A DNA stretch of 64,000 bases from Pseudomonas sp. Irchel 3E20 (GCF_900187645.1 NZ_FYEE01000004.1:62001-126000), one strand, 5' to 3'; shown: positions 1 through 8,663, counted from the stretch's first letter. Made by a program: numbers and translations. Notes: generated by a model from the sequence alone, not told the origin.

Positions 1-1082
1 ATCATGACGTTTTCCAGGGCGGTTTTATGGGGGAACAGGTTGAAGCCCTGGAACACCATGCCGACGTGGACGATACCGTTCATGTGCACCTTGTGCCCCA
101 ACGGGCCTTGGGCCTCTTTGGTGCCGCGCAGGAACGGCTGGCCTTGTAGGGTGATGTCCCCGTGGTCGAGGGTTTCCAGGCCATTCATGGTACGGATCAG
201 GGTGGTCTTGCCCGAGCCGGACGGGCCGATGATCGACACCACCTCGCCCCAGCGCACGTTCAGTTGCACGCCCTTGAGCACTTGCAGCTCACCGTAGGCT
301 TTGCGCACGCCACGGGCCTGCAAGGCGAATTCGCCAGGTTCGGCCTGGCCGGCGGCACGGGCGGTGGCGACCTGGCTGAGGTCTACAGCGGCGATGTGCT
401 TGGGTTTGCGCCGGGTTACGTCGAGGTGGTTTTCCAGCACCCGCAGCAAACGGCTGAACACGGTGACGATGAACACGTAATAGAAGGCCACGGCGAGCAT
501 GGTTTCCATCACCAGAAAGTTCTGGGTGTAGAGCTGCTGGCCCACCAGGAGGATTTCCGAGAGGGAAATCACCGACACCAACGAGGTCAGCTTGACGATG
601 GTGATGTATTCGTTGGCCAGGGTCGGCAGCGCCACGCGCAGGGCCTGGGGCACCACAATCAGGCGCTGGATGCCGCGATAACCGACGCCCAGGGCCTTGC
701 CCGCTTCCAGTTGGCCCTTGGCCACGGCCATCAGGCCGCCACGGTGGATTTCGGCAATGTACGCCGCTTCGCTGAGCACCAGGGCGATCAGGCCGGCGGA
801 GTAGGGGTTGGACAGCACCAGGCTGGTGGACGGGAACACCTGGGGCAGGTTGTAGACGAAGATCAGCAGCACCAACAGGGGTAGGCTGCGGAAGAACCAG
901 ATGTAGACCCCGGCCGTGTCGCGCAGCCAGCGCCGTTGCGACTGGCGCGCCAACGCCAGGAGAAAGCCCAGGACAATGCCCAGCAGCCAGGTTTCCAGGC
1001 TCAGTTCGACCACGGTGGCCACGGCGCGCCAGAAGTCAGCGTTCCACAACAGGCCCAGGGTGTAGTGCCAATCGAATTGCAT
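1..1082 (-). CDS. Amino-acid ABC transporter, fused permease-ATPase (3' end off window)
   Basis: Only the first 360 residues are visible; the reading frame is open to the left edge. Residues 15-215 form a HisM-type permease with several membrane spans and the EAA loop (about 125-147, EAGKALGVGYRG). After a linker (215-250) an ABC ATPase domain begins, with Walker A GPSGSGKT at 286-293 and a Q-loop (VFQGFNLFP) near the edge. Most polar-amino-acid importers encode these two parts separately, so one polypeptide carrying both is the notable trait; the same fused layout is known in some proteobacterial amino-acid importers. It sits 58 bases downstream of a binding-protein gene on the same strand, and the two presumably form one importer. 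The ATG at 1082 fits the start of permease homology. Confidence 0.88.
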   Translation of the reverse strand, partial: MQFDWHYTLGLLWNADFWRAVATVVELSLETWLLGIVLGFLLALARQSQRRWLRDTAGVYIWFFRSLPLLVLLIFVYNLPQVFPSTSLVLSNPYSAGLIALVLSEAAYIAEIHRGGLMAVAKGQLEAGKALGVGYRGIQRLIVVPQALRVALPTLANEYITIVKLTSLVSVISLSEILLVGQQLYTQNFLVMETMLAVAFYYVFIVTVFSRLLRVLENHLDVTRRKPKHIAAVDLSQVATARAAGQAEPGEFALQARGVRKAYGELQVLKGVQLNVRWGEVVSIIGPSGSGKTTLIRTMNGLETLDHGDITLQGQPFLRGTKEAQGPLGHKVHMNGIVHVGMVFQGFNLFPHKTALENVM

Positions 1083-1099
1083 GTACGTGCTCCGCAGGG

Positions 1100-1117
1100 C
1101 GGGCCGCGCGCGGCCCG
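1100..1117 (-). other. GC-rich stem-loop between binding protein and permease
   Basis: A perfect palindrome (core gggccgcgcgcggccc) lies in the 58-base gap between the binding-protein stop and the permease-ATPase start. There is no T-run, so it is unlikely to be a full terminator. Such hairpins commonly protect the upstream mRNA and allow more binding protein than permease; that role is inferred. Confidence 0.5.
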
Positions 1118-1140
1118 GTTCGGTGAAGGGGCGGGCGGGC

Positions 1141-1986
1141 TTAGTTGCCCAGGGCCGCGCGGATTTCCTCGGCGCTTGGCTCAGCCAGGTTGTAGCGCTC
1201 GAGCAGGGAGCCATAGCTGCCGTCTTCGCGCAGCTTGCCCAGGGCACCGCTCAGCTCATCGAGCAGCGGTTGGTTGCCCTTGCGCACGGCCAGGCCGATT
1301 ACCACCGGGTAAATCAGTTCGGTGGAGCTGATGACCGTCTTGCCCTGGAGTTTTTGCGCGGTGATCTTCGCCACCGCGGCGTCTTCCATCTGCACGTCCA
1401 CGGCCTGGGCCAACAGGGCCTGCGCCGCTTCCGGCGAGGTAGGGAACTCGCGGGACTGGATCGCCGGTTTGCCCGCCGCCAGGCAATGCTCGGCCGAGAC
1501 TTTGTTCAGCTTGGGTACCCAGGACGCGCCCTTGATCGAGCCCACGCGCTTGCCACACAGGTCCTCAGGTGTGCGCGGCTGGAAATCGCCATTGCTGCGC
1601 ACCATCAGCGACGAGCCGGTTTTCAGGTAGCTGAGGAAATCCACCTGGCGAGCGCGCTCGGGGGTGACGTACAGCGCCGAGGCCACCACGTCGAACCGCT
1701 GGGCGTTCACGCCCAACACCAGGTTGGCGAAACGGGTGTCGAGAAAGCGCGGCGCCACCCCCAGTTGCTTGCCCATGAGCTGCATGAACTCGGGGTCGAA
1801 ACCGGCGGCTTGCTTGTTGTCCAGGTAGGTGTAGGGCGGGTAGGTGAGGTCCGAACCAATGGACAGTTCACCGGCCTTGAGTGCGCCCTTGACCTCGGCG
1901 CCGGCCACCAGCGGCGTCACACAGGCCAGGGCGATGGCCAATGCCAGATTGCGCGTGGAGTTCTTGCCCGTCAGACCTTTTTGCAT
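1141..1986 (-). CDS. Polar amino-acid ABC transporter substrate-binding protein
   Basis: A 281-residue periplasmic binding protein of the bacterial extracellular solute-binding family 3. A signal peptide covers about residues 1-29 (hydrophobic LALAIALACVTPLVAGA). The mature start shows the family pattern SIGSDLTYPPYTYLD, followed by GFDPEFMQLMGKQLG and the FDVVASALYVTPERARQVDF region that lines the ligand site. It is the first gene of a minus-strand pair with the fused permease-ATPase. Ligand specificity cannot be read from the sequence; amino acids or opine-like compounds are typical for the family. The upstream region carries a sigma-54-like promoter and a 15-base palindrome. Confidence 0.9.
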   Translation of the reverse strand: MQKGLTGKNSTRNLALAIALACVTPLVAGAEVKGALKAGELSIGSDLTYPPYTYLDNKQAAGFDPEFMQLMGKQLGVAPRFLDTRFANLVLGVNAQRFDVVASALYVTPERARQVDFLSYLKTGSSLMVRSNGDFQPRTPEDLCGKRVGSIKGASWVPKLNKVSAEHCLAAGKPAIQSREFPTSPEAAQALLAQAVDVQMEDAAVAKITAQKLQGKTVISSTELIYPVVIGLAVRKGNQPLLDELSGALGKLREDGSYGSLLERYNLAEPSAEEIRAALGN

Positions 1987-2023
1987 GTTCGTATCCTCGG
2001 TTGCTGGAAGCTGATGCGTCGGT

Positions 2024-2038
2024 GATTGTTCAACAATC
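2024..2038. promoter_or_regulatory. 15-base palindrome, candidate operator
   Basis: gattgtt and aacaatc are perfect inverted repeats around a single base, 38-52 bases upstream of the minus-strand binding-protein start. It lies between the sigma-54-like site and the gene, where a repressor would act. No regulator is identified. Confidence 0.35.
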
Positions 2039-2053
2039 TGTTATTTGATGGTA

Positions 2054-2070
2054 AGCGGATATCGTGCCAA
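2054..2070 (-). promoter_or_regulatory. Sigma-54-like promoter for the minus-strand ABC operon
   Basis: Read on the minus strand the site is TTGGCAC, five bases, CCGCT. The -24 box is a perfect TGGCAC, and the invariant GG and GC doublets are separated by the required 10 bases. The -12 side deviates from TTGC. It lies about 70 bases before the start codon at 1986. Sigma-54 control of amino-acid importers is common in Pseudomonas. Confidence 0.35.
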
Positions 2071-2295
2071 CTATGGTTTTATCGTTGGGATTGAACGTTT
2101 TTTGTCCAGATCTAATGATCTTTTTTGCCAGATATCCCCAGTTCGGTGCGCGGGGTTACCGAACGCCACGAAGTGGGGCGTTGTTACGGGTGATGTTGGA
2201 GAGGGTGTTACCGAGGGCGGGGTGATAAACACATATGTTCTATGGTTATAAAAAACTGTTCTTTTATCTTTATTTGCGTTGTTGAGTAAGCTCCA

Positions 2296-2311
2296 TGGCA
2301 GATGGCCTGCA
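2296..2311 (+). promoter_or_regulatory. Sigma-54-like promoter for the plus-strand ABC operon
   Basis: tggcag, atggc, ctgca matches TGGCAC-N5-TTGCA with two mismatches. The GG (2297-2298) and GC (2309-2310) doublets are intact at 10-base spacing. It is 76 bases upstream of the ATG at 2387. Confidence 0.4.
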
Positions 2312-2386
2312 TCGTTGTTGCTGTTGTCGGCAGCAAGCGTTCACTGCGTCAGGCCCGACCCTCGCCCTTTTCTTGAGAGACCTGCC

Positions 2387-3211
2387 ATGAAGATTCGCCT
2401 GCTTACCGCGGCCGTAGCGGCTGCCCTTTCCCTCGCCAGCGTCGGTGCATTGGCTGACATCGCCGCCATCAAGCAAAAGGGCGAGATTGTCATCGGCACC
2501 CTGGGCACCGACGAACCCAACAGCTTTATCGACGCCAAGACCCGCCAGCTCATCGGCTATGAAATCGACCTGGGCACGGCGGTGGCCAAGGATTTGGGGG
2601 TCAAACCGGTGTTCAAGCAGATCTCGGTGGCGGCGCGCATTCCCGAGTTGCAACAGGGCCGTGTCGACCTGCTGGCCGCCTCCCTGACCCACAACAAGGA
2701 GCGTGAGGCGCTGGTGGACTTCTCCTACTCGATCCTGATTACCGGGCAGAAGGCCCTGGTGAAGAAAACCACGGGCATCACCGCCCTGGAGCAACTGGCT
2801 GGCAAGAAGGTGTTGACGGTCAAGGGCGGCACCCAGGAGCCGAACATCCGCAAGGCCATTCCCACTGCGCAAGTGGTCACCTTCGAGACTTCGCAACAGG
2901 CGTTGCTGGCGCTGCAACAAGGCAAGGGCCAGGCCTTTGTCGATGACGAATCGGCGCTGACCAACGACTTCGCCAAAATCGGCGCCGCCTCGGCGGGCTA
3001 CGCCATCCTGCCGCAAAACCTCAGCACCGAAGCCTTGGCCCTGGCCTTGCCCAAGGACAGCGCCGAGCTGAAAGCGGCCGTGGACAAAACCCTGGCACGC
3101 CTGGAAAACAGCGGTGAAGCCGAGCAGCTGTACCTCAAGTGGTATGGCCCGGGCACCAAGTCCAACCAACCGGCGCGGCACTTCAAGATCGACTCCGATC
3201 AGGTCCAGTAA
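2387..3211 (+). CDS. Polar amino-acid ABC transporter substrate-binding protein
   Basis: A 274-residue family 3 solute-binding protein. The ATG at 2387 is preceded by a gagaga ribosome site and begins a clear signal peptide (MKIRLLTAAVAAALSLASVGA, cleavage near ALA-D). Further upstream in-frame starts would bury the signal peptide and are rejected. The mature domain includes GEIVIGTLGTDEPNSF and the RVDLLAASLTHNKEREALVDFS ligand-site block. It heads a plus-strand operon with two permeases, an ATPase and an oxygenase. Acidic amino-acid binding is plausible from general resemblance, but the ligand is not determined. Confidence 0.9.
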   Translation: MKIRLLTAAVAAALSLASVGALADIAAIKQKGEIVIGTLGTDEPNSFIDAKTRQLIGYEIDLGTAVAKDLGVKPVFKQISVAARIPELQQGRVDLLAASLTHNKEREALVDFSYSILITGQKALVKKTTGITALEQLAGKKVLTVKGGTQEPNIRKAIPTAQVVTFETSQQALLALQQGKGQAFVDDESALTNDFAKIGAASAGYAILPQNLSTEALALALPKDSAELKAAVDKTLARLENSGEAEQLYLKWYGPGTKSNQPARHFKIDSDQVQ

Positions 3212-3294
3212 CACGGTGGGCGGGCCCTGACATCGACGCTTCGCAAGAAGAACGCCGATAGGCGCCCGCCGGCCTTCAAAGGCGTGTGCCCACG

Positions 3295-3993
3295 ATGTTG
3301 CAATTCGATTATTCGCTACTGCTGAGCGGTCAATACCACGACATGCTGTTCAGCGGCCTGGCCCTGTCACTCAAACTCGCCGGCGTGACCCTGCTGCTGG
3401 CGCTGCCCCTGGCCCTGCTGATCGCGCTGCTGCGCCTGGCGCCGTTGCGGCCCCTGCAATGGCTGGGCTTTGCCTATGTGGAATCGATCCGCAATGTGCC
3501 GCTGTTGGCGCACATGCTGTTCTGGTATTTCGGCGCGCCGGAACTGCTCCCTGACGCCGCCCGCGAATGGCTGTACGCCGGCAACATCGAAGCCACCAGC
3601 GCCATCGTCGCCCTGACCCTGTACACCGCCGCCTACATGAGCGAAGACATCCGCAGCGGTATCCGCGCGATTCCCGCCGTGCAACTGGAAGCGGGGCGGG
3701 CCCTGGGCTTTGGCTACCTGGCGAGCATGCGCCTGGTGATCTTGCCCCAGGCCCTGCGCGTGACCGTGGCGCCGCTGATTTCCCAAACCCTGAACCTGTG
3801 GAAGAACACCAGCATCGCCACGGTGATTGGCGTGGCCGAGCTGATGTACCAGGCCGGGCAGGTGGAAAGCGCGACCTTTCGCAGCCTGGAATCCTTCGCC
3901 TTCGCCACGGCCGCGTACTTGAGTGTGTCGTTGCTGATTACCGCGGCGGCGGCGTGGTATCAGCACCGTTATGGGCAGGTGGCCAGCCGATGA
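3295..3993 (+). CDS. Amino-acid ABC transporter permease (first)
   Basis: A 232-residue inner-membrane permease of the HisM/GltJ type. It has about five hydrophobic spans and the conserved cytoplasmic EAA loop (QLEAGRALGFGYLASMRLVILPQAL) that contacts the ATPase. The ATG at 3295 gives MLQFDYSLLL; a GTG nine bases upstream is an alternative. The stop overlaps the start of the second permease (ATGA), implying translational coupling and a heterodimeric channel. Confidence 0.9.
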   Translation: MLQFDYSLLLSGQYHDMLFSGLALSLKLAGVTLLLALPLALLIALLRLAPLRPLQWLGFAYVESIRNVPLLAHMLFWYFGAPELLPDAAREWLYAGNIEATSAIVALTLYTAAYMSEDIRSGIRAIPAVQLEAGRALGFGYLASMRLVILPQALRVTVAPLISQTLNLWKNTSIATVIGVAELMYQAGQVESATFRSLESFAFATAAYLSVSLLITAAAAWYQHRYGQVASR

Positions 3994-4706
3994 GCACCCT
4001 GGAACTGATCGACACCTACTGGGTGTATTTCCTGGTGGGGCAATACCCCAACGGCCCTTTGGGCGGCCTGGCCCTGACCCTGGTGTTGGCCTCCCTGGGC
4101 CTGCTGCTGGCCATGCCGCTGGGGGTGTTGCTGGGGCTGGCGCGTATCAGCCCCTGGCGCTGGTTGCGCTGGCCGGTGACCGGGCTGGTGTTCGGCGTGC
4201 GCGGGATCCCACTGCTGATGGTGGTGTTCTGGGCGTACTTCTTTTTGCCTAGCGTCACCGGGCACAAGACCGACCAGTTCACCACCATGCTCATGGCCCT
4301 GGTGCTGTTCGACGCCGTGTACCTGGCGGAGATCGTGCGCGCCGGGGTGCTGGGCGTGGACCGCGGCCAGGTCGAGGCCTCGCGCTCCCTGGGCTTTGGC
4401 TACTGGCGCAGCATGGCCTGGGTGATCCTGCCCCAGGCGTTGCGCAGCATGCTGCCGTCGCTGGTCAACCAGTTCGTGTCCACGGTCAAGGAAACCTCCT
4501 TGGGCTACATCATTGGCCTGGCGGAAATCTCCTTTATCGCCTCCCAGATCAACAGCCAGGTGTTCACCCTGCCGGTGCAGGTGTACCTGATCCTGGGCCT
4601 GACGTACTTCCTGCTGTGCTTTGGCCTGTCCCGCTTCGCCTTTTGGCTGGAGCAACGCCAGGCACGCCCCGTTCCCCTCACTGACAACAGCAAGGTTGCG
4701 CCATGA
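3990..4706 (+). CDS. Amino-acid ABC transporter permease (second)
   Basis: A 238-residue permease of the GltK/HisQ type with roughly five transmembrane spans and an EAA loop ([23 protein letters not shown]). The start overlaps the preceding stop and its own stop overlaps the ATPase start, giving a tightly coupled permease-permease-ATPase unit. It partners with the preceding permease. Confidence 0.9.
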
Positions 4707-5446
4707 TCCGCCTGCAACAGGTCAACAAATGGTACGGCGCCTACCACGCCCTGGTGGACGTCGACGAACACATCGCCAAGGGCGAGGTGGTGGTGATTTG
4801 CGGGCCGTCCGGCTCGGGCAAATCCACCCTGATCCGTACCCTCAATCGCCTGGAGCCGATCCAGGGTGGGCATATCCTCATCGATGGCCAGGACATCCAC
4901 GCCAAGGCCATGGACCTCAACCGCTTTCGCTCGCGTATCGGGTTTGTGTTCCAGCAGTTCAACCTGTTCCCCCACCTCAGCGTGCTGGACAACTGCACCC
5001 TGGCGCCGATCCGCCTGCGCGGCCTTAAACCGCCCCAGGCGCGCCGGGAGGCCATGGCCCTGCTTGACCGCGTGGGCCTGGCACACAAGGCCGATGCCTT
5101 GCCCGCCAACCTCTCCGGCGGCCAGCAGCAACGGGTGGCGATTGCCCGTGCCCTGGCGATGCAGCCGCCGCTGATGCTGTTCGACGAGCCCACCAGCGCC
5201 CTGGACCCGGAAATGGTCGGCGAGGTGCTGCTGGTGATGCGCGACCTGGCCCGCGACGGCATGACCATGGTGGTGGTCACCCACGAAATGGGCTTTGCCC
5301 GGGACGTGGCCGACCGCGTGCTGTTCATGGACCAGGGCCGCGTGCTGGAACGGGCAGCGCCCGAAGCCTTTTTCCAGACCCCCAGCCACCCGCGCACGCA
5401 AAAATTCCTCGCGGATATCCGCACCCCGTTTTCTTCTGCCGTTTGA
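4703..5446 (+). CDS. Amino-acid ABC transporter ATP-binding protein
   Basis: A 247-residue ABC ATPase of the GlnQ/HisP subgroup. It shows Walker A (GPSGSGKST, about 35-43), Q-loop ([12 protein letters not shown]), signature [15 protein letters not shown], Walker B ([15 protein letters not shown]) and switch histidine ([10 protein letters not shown]). The length is normal. ATG overlaps the preceding stop. It powers import of the substrate delivered by the binding protein at 2387. Confidence 0.93.
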   Translation: MIRLQQVNKWYGAYHALVDVDEHIAKGEVVVICGPSGSGKSTLIRTLNRLEPIQGGHILIDGQDIHAKAMDLNRFRSRIGFVFQQFNLFPHLSVLDNCTLAPIRLRGLKPPQARREAMALLDRVGLAHKADALPANLSGGQQQRVAIARALAMQPPLMLFDEPTSALDPEMVGEVLLVMRDLARDGMTMVVVTHEMGFARDVADRVLFMDQGRVLERAAPEAFFQTPSHPRTQKFLADIRTPFSSAV

Positions 5447-5454
5447 GAGGCTTT

Positions 5455-6462
5455 ATGAACGCTACGAGCGCGACCTTGCCGCTGATCGATGTGACTGCGC
5501 TGGGCAATGGCGGCGACCCCCGCGAGGTGGCCGCCCAGATCAACCGCGCCTGCCGTGAGCAGGGTTTTTTCTATGTGGTCGGCCACGGCATCGACCCGGC
5601 GCTGGTGCAGCGCCTGGAAACCCTGAGCCGGGAATTTTTCGCTCGCGAGGAGGCCGACAAACTGCGCTGGCGCATGGAATTGGGCGGGCGCGCCTGGCGC
5701 GGCTACTTCCCCCTGGGCGGCGAACTGACCTCCAGCCGCCCGGACTGGAAAGAAGGCCTGTACCTGGGCACCGAACTGGACGACAGCGCCCCGCAAGTCC
5801 AGGCCCGCACCCCGGTGCATGGCGCCAACCTGTTCCCCGATGTGCCGCAATTGCGTGAAACCATCCTCGACTACATGGCCGCCGTCACCGCTTTGGGCCA
5901 TCGCTTGATGGCCGGCATCGCCCTGAGCCTGGGCCTTGACGCGCAGTATTTTGCCCAGCGCTACACGGCCGAGCCGCTGATCCTGTTCCGCCTGTTCAAC
6001 TACCCCTCGCAACCGGTGCCCGAGGGCTTGGACGTGCAGTGGGGCGTGGGCGAACACACCGACTATGGCGTGCTGACCCTGCTGCACCAGGACCGCATCG
6101 GCGGCCTGCAAGTGCGCACGCCCCAGGGTTGGATCGACGCACCGCCGGTGCCCGGCGCGTTCGTGTGCAACATCGGCGACATGCTCGAGCGCATGACCGG
6201 CGGCCTCTACCGCTCCACACCGCACCGGGTGGTGCGTAACAGCTCGGGCACCGACCGCTTATCGTTCCCGCTGTTTTTCGACCCCAACTACCACGCCCGG
6301 GTGCAGCCCATCGAAGGCCTGCCCGTGGTCGAACAACAAGACGACAGCGCCCGGCGTTGGGACCAGGCCAACGTCCATGCCTTCAACGGCCAGTACGGCG
6401 ATTACCTGTTGGCCAAGGTCAGCAAGGTGTTCCCGCAGTTGCGGGATAACCTGCGCGACTGA
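5455..6462 (+). CDS. 2-oxoglutarate/Fe(II)-dependent oxygenase, isopenicillin N synthase family
   Basis: A 335-residue soluble oxygenase. The N-terminal DIOX_N region (LPLIDVTAL to FFYVVGHGI) precedes the jelly-roll core. The iron ligands appear as HTDYG and TPHRV (HxD...H), and the 2-oxoglutarate arginine is in [12 protein letters not shown]. The ATG at 5455 follows gagagg by four bases; a TTG at 5443 that would overlap the ATPase stop is an alternative. As last gene of the ABC operon it probably hydroxylates or oxidatively cleaves the imported compound. Substrate unknown: members range from plant dioxygenases to bacterial amino-acid and sulfonate oxidation. Confidence 0.85.
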   Translation: MNATSATLPLIDVTALGNGGDPREVAAQINRACREQGFFYVVGHGIDPALVQRLETLSREFFAREEADKLRWRMELGGRAWRGYFPLGGELTSSRPDWKEGLYLGTELDDSAPQVQARTPVHGANLFPDVPQLRETILDYMAAVTALGHRLMAGIALSLGLDAQYFAQRYTAEPLILFRLFNYPSQPVPEGLDVQWGVGEHTDYGVLTLLHQDRIGGLQVRTPQGWIDAPPVPGAFVCNIGDMLERMTGGLYRSTPHRVVRNSSGTDRLSFPLFFDPNYHARVQPIEGLPVVEQQDDSARRWDQANVHAFNGQYGDYLLAKVSKVFPQLRDNLRD

Positions 6463-6471
6463 TCGCAGCAC

Positions 6472-6536
6472 TGTGGGACCGGGCCTGCCCGCGATGACGG
6501 CAGCAAGATCGCCATCGCGGGCAGCCAGGCGCCCAC
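6472..6536. repeat. REP pair (REPIN-like)
   Basis: Two inverted REP-like elements, tgtgggaccgggcctgccc and the reverse-oriented gccatcgcgggcagcc, lie between two convergent genes. They are the Pseudomonas REP type and may form a transcript-end hairpin. Confidence 0.7.
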
Positions 6537-6566
6537 GGATTGCGTTCCCCGTTCTTGGCCCGCCCC

Positions 6567-7604
6567 TCAACCACCGCCCAATAACTGGCGGATCAACCCC
6601 GGGGTGCTGCCGGTCCAGCGCTTGAATGAACGGCGAAAGTTCGCCGGGTCGTTAAAGTTCAGGTACTCGGCCACGGCCTCGTTGCTCAAGCCCTTGATTT
6701 GGTACAGGTACAGCGCCACGTGCTTGCGCACCCGGTCCACCTGTTGCTGGAACCCGGTGTCGTGCTTGTGCAATTTGCGCTTGAGGGTCGCCGGGCTCAT
6801 GGCGAAGGCCTGGGCTGCTTGCTCCAGGCTGGGTGCCTGACGCACGTGTTCGTGCAGGTAGGTGCTGAACACCTCCAGAAAGCTGCCAGCAAAGCCCAGT
6901 TGCTCGAGGCTGTCGTGGGCCTGTTGGCGGGCGACCTGGCCGGCGGTGGCCGAGGCATTGGGCCAGGGCTGGGCGAGGTACTGGCGGGGCAGGCGCATCA
7001 AGTCCAGTGGGCGGTTGAAGCGGGTCTGCTCGCCCAGGTGCACCCAATACTGCTCGACATAGCGCGGCTCGGCGTGGCTGAAGCTGCATTCCCAGGGCAG
7101 GCGCTGGCCGCCCAGCCATTGGCTCATGGCGACCAGCGAGGTCATGCTCGCTTCCAGCAGAAAACGCCCTTGCTCGCCGGCGCCGCAGCTGTCCCTCCAA
7201 AACAGGTAGGCGTAGTGCTCGTCCAGCACCAGGCATGGGCTCATCAATGGGCTGAGCAAGGCTTGCTGCTGGGTCAGGATATCGAGGGCCTGGTGCAGGT
7301 TTTGCGCGTGGTGCAGGGCCTGGCTGGCTGCACCGTAATGGCCGGGCAGCAGGCGTTGGCCGAAGAGGAAGCTGCTGTCGTCCGCATCCAGTAGGCGCCG
7401 GCTGTTGGCGATCAGGCCGAGGAACTGCTGCGGGCTCAGGCGCGCCTGGCCGGCGAGGATGTCTTCGTGGAACAACCCAGTGCCGCGCAGCAGGCGATGA
7501 CTGTCGATATCCCGCGACAGCGCCAGGTCGATCAGGCACGCCGGTTGGTAGTGCCCAGGGATGAAACGGCTGTCGTTCTCGTACCAAGTGGTCTTGACCG
7601 TCAT
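6567..7604 (-). CDS. AraC-family transcriptional regulator
   Basis: A 345-residue regulator. Residues 1-220 match the N-terminal effector-binding domain seen in OruR-like AraC proteins. The C-terminal 245-340 carries two helix-turn-helix motifs (ALEQAAQAFAMSPATLKRKLHKH and GLSNEAVAEYLNFNDPANFRRSFKRWTG in two separate stretches), with the typical second-helix ending GSTPGLIRQ. It starts nine bases after the stop of the GGDEF gene and is therefore probably cotranscribed with it. Target genes are unknown; the adjacent oxygenase/ABC operon or the phytate locus are both candidates by position. Confidence 0.9.
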   Translation of the reverse strand: MTVKTTWYENDSRFIPGHYQPACLIDLALSRDIDSHRLLRGTGLFHEDILAGQARLSPQQFLGLIANSRRLLDADDSSFLFGQRLLPGHYGAASQALHHAQNLHQALDILTQQQALLSPLMSPCLVLDEHYAYLFWRDSCGAGEQGRFLLEASMTSLVAMSQWLGGQRLPWECSFSHAEPRYVEQYWVHLGEQTRFNRPLDLMRLPRQYLAQPWPNASATAGQVARQQAHDSLEQLGFAGSFLEVFSTYLHEHVRQAPSLEQAAQAFAMSPATLKRKLHKHDTGFQQQVDRVRKHVALYLYQIKGLSNEAVAEYLNFNDPANFRRSFKRWTGSTPGLIRQLLGGG

Positions 7605-7613
7605 GCTGGCGCC

Positions 7614-8528
7614 TCAGGCGGTTCTGGCCAGGGGCTTTTTCGCCCGGGCCAGAGCCAGGTTGAGGCGCTTGAGCAGCACGTGCGCCGGTTCCTCGACCGC
7701 CATCACCACCGCGGTGGTCGCGGCCAGGTGCAGGCGCTCGCCATGCTGGCGGGTCTTGTGGGCCAGGCCCTGCACCGCTTGTTCCAGCTCCAGGGCCAGC
7801 AGGCGCGCCTGGCTCTCGCCGGTGTTGGGCAGCAGCACCACAAAGCGGTCCCCGGCCAAGCGGCAGAGCAAGTCCTGGCGCCGCAGGTTGAGCAGCAGCA
7901 TATGGCTCAGGGCCTGGAGCACCGCATCGCCCTCGCTGTGGCCGAAGCCCTGGTTGATGGCGGCGAAGTTGTCCAGGTCCAGCACCAGCAAGGACAGTGG
8001 CTGTTGTTGCTCAAGGCTGTCGTGCAGGCTGGCGGCCAACTGCTGCTTGAGATAGTCGGCGCCTGCCAGCGGGGTGAGCTTGTCGAACAGGCGATGCTCG
8101 CGAAACAGCCGTTCGCGCTTTTCCATTTGCGCACTGATCGCCAGTTGCTCGCGGTGCCAGTGGTAGATGCCCAGGGTCAGCAACACCATGCCCACGGGCA
8201 TCGGCCCGGATTCGAGCCAGTGATCCCAGGTGATGCTGTCGGGCAGGCGGATGAACTCGTCGAGGCTATCGACCCACCAGGAGAAAAAGATGCAGCTCAG
8301 GCCCAGTGCCAGGTAGTTGGTGACGCGCCCGGCGGGGCGGCTCTTGAGCACCAGGCCCAGCCACAGCAACGCCAACAGCGCCGAACCGCCTTCGCCGATG
8401 ATGTCCAGCCACACCCATTCGCTGACCGCCTTGAGGTCGCCGCAGGCCAGGTGCAGCAGCAAGCCAAGGTTGGCGGCCAGCAACAGGGCGCCGAGTTTCC
8501 AGCGGTGGGGTTTGAGCACAGAAAACAT
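7614..8528 (-). CDS. Membrane GGDEF-domain protein with degenerate active site
   Basis: A 304-residue protein with four to five N-terminal membrane spans (about 11-125) and a GGDEF domain (about 140-300). The phosphate/metal segment DLDNFAAINQGFGHSEGD is conserved, but the signature is AGDRF at 225-229: glutamate is replaced by arginine, which in known cyclases removes a metal/catalytic residue. The inhibitory-site RxxD is intact (R216-D219, the correct five residues before the signature). The protein is thus more likely a c-di-GMP receptor or silent partner than a cyclase (inference). The ATG at 8528 is chosen because upstream in-frame codons add a low-complexity leader. A PHO-box-like site lies 52-69 bases upstream, and an AraC gene follows. 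Confidence 0.87.
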   Translation of the reverse strand: MFSVLKPHRWKLGALLLAANLGLLLHLACGDLKAVSEWVWLDIIGEGGSALLALLWLGLVLKSRPAGRVTNYLALGLSCIFFSWWVDSLDEFIRLPDSITWDHWLESGPMPVGMVLLTLGIYHWHREQLAISAQMEKRERLFREHRLFDKLTPLAGADYLKQQLAASLHDSLEQQQPLSLLVLDLDNFAAINQGFGHSEGDAVLQALSHMLLLNLRRQDLLCRLAGDRFVVLLPNTGESQARLLALELEQAVQGLAHKTRQHGERLHLAATTAVVMAVEEPAHVLLKRLNLALARAKKPLARTA

Positions 8529-8579
8529 GGCGGCGGTCCTTGGGCAAACAAGCAATGGGCGCCAGCACAGCAGATGCAT

Positions 8580-8597
8580 GTGACCGTTGGGTGACAG
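8580..8597 (-). promoter_or_regulatory. PHO box upstream of GGDEF operon
   Basis: Read on the minus strand: CTGTCAC, CCAA, CGGTCAC. This compares with the PhoB consensus of two CTGTCAT repeats separated by four bases (6/7 and 5/7 matches). It ends about 52 bases before the GGDEF start codon. The -10 region is not convincing. Confidence 0.45.
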
Positions 8598-8663
8598 TGG
8601 GGAAAAGGGGCGGGGAGGTCGGATCAGCTCAGGCCAATGCACGGCGGCGCCTGCTTGATCGCC

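Larger units (their letters stand above)
1987..2386. other. Divergent intergenic region of two ABC operons
   Basis: This 400-base, relatively AT-rich stretch separates two divergent binding-protein genes and contains no convincing gene. It holds a perfect palindrome gattgtt-c-aacaatc at 2024-2038 (possible operator), a sigma-54-like site on each strand (2054-2070 minus, 2296-2311 plus), and an A/T-rich block around 2245-2280 that could be an IHF-type bend site (inference). Confidence 0.6.

Noticed and set aside
3212..3294. Possible terminator between binding protein and first permease
   Set aside because: Only short GC arms (ggcggg/cccgcc) with a very long loop and no T-run.
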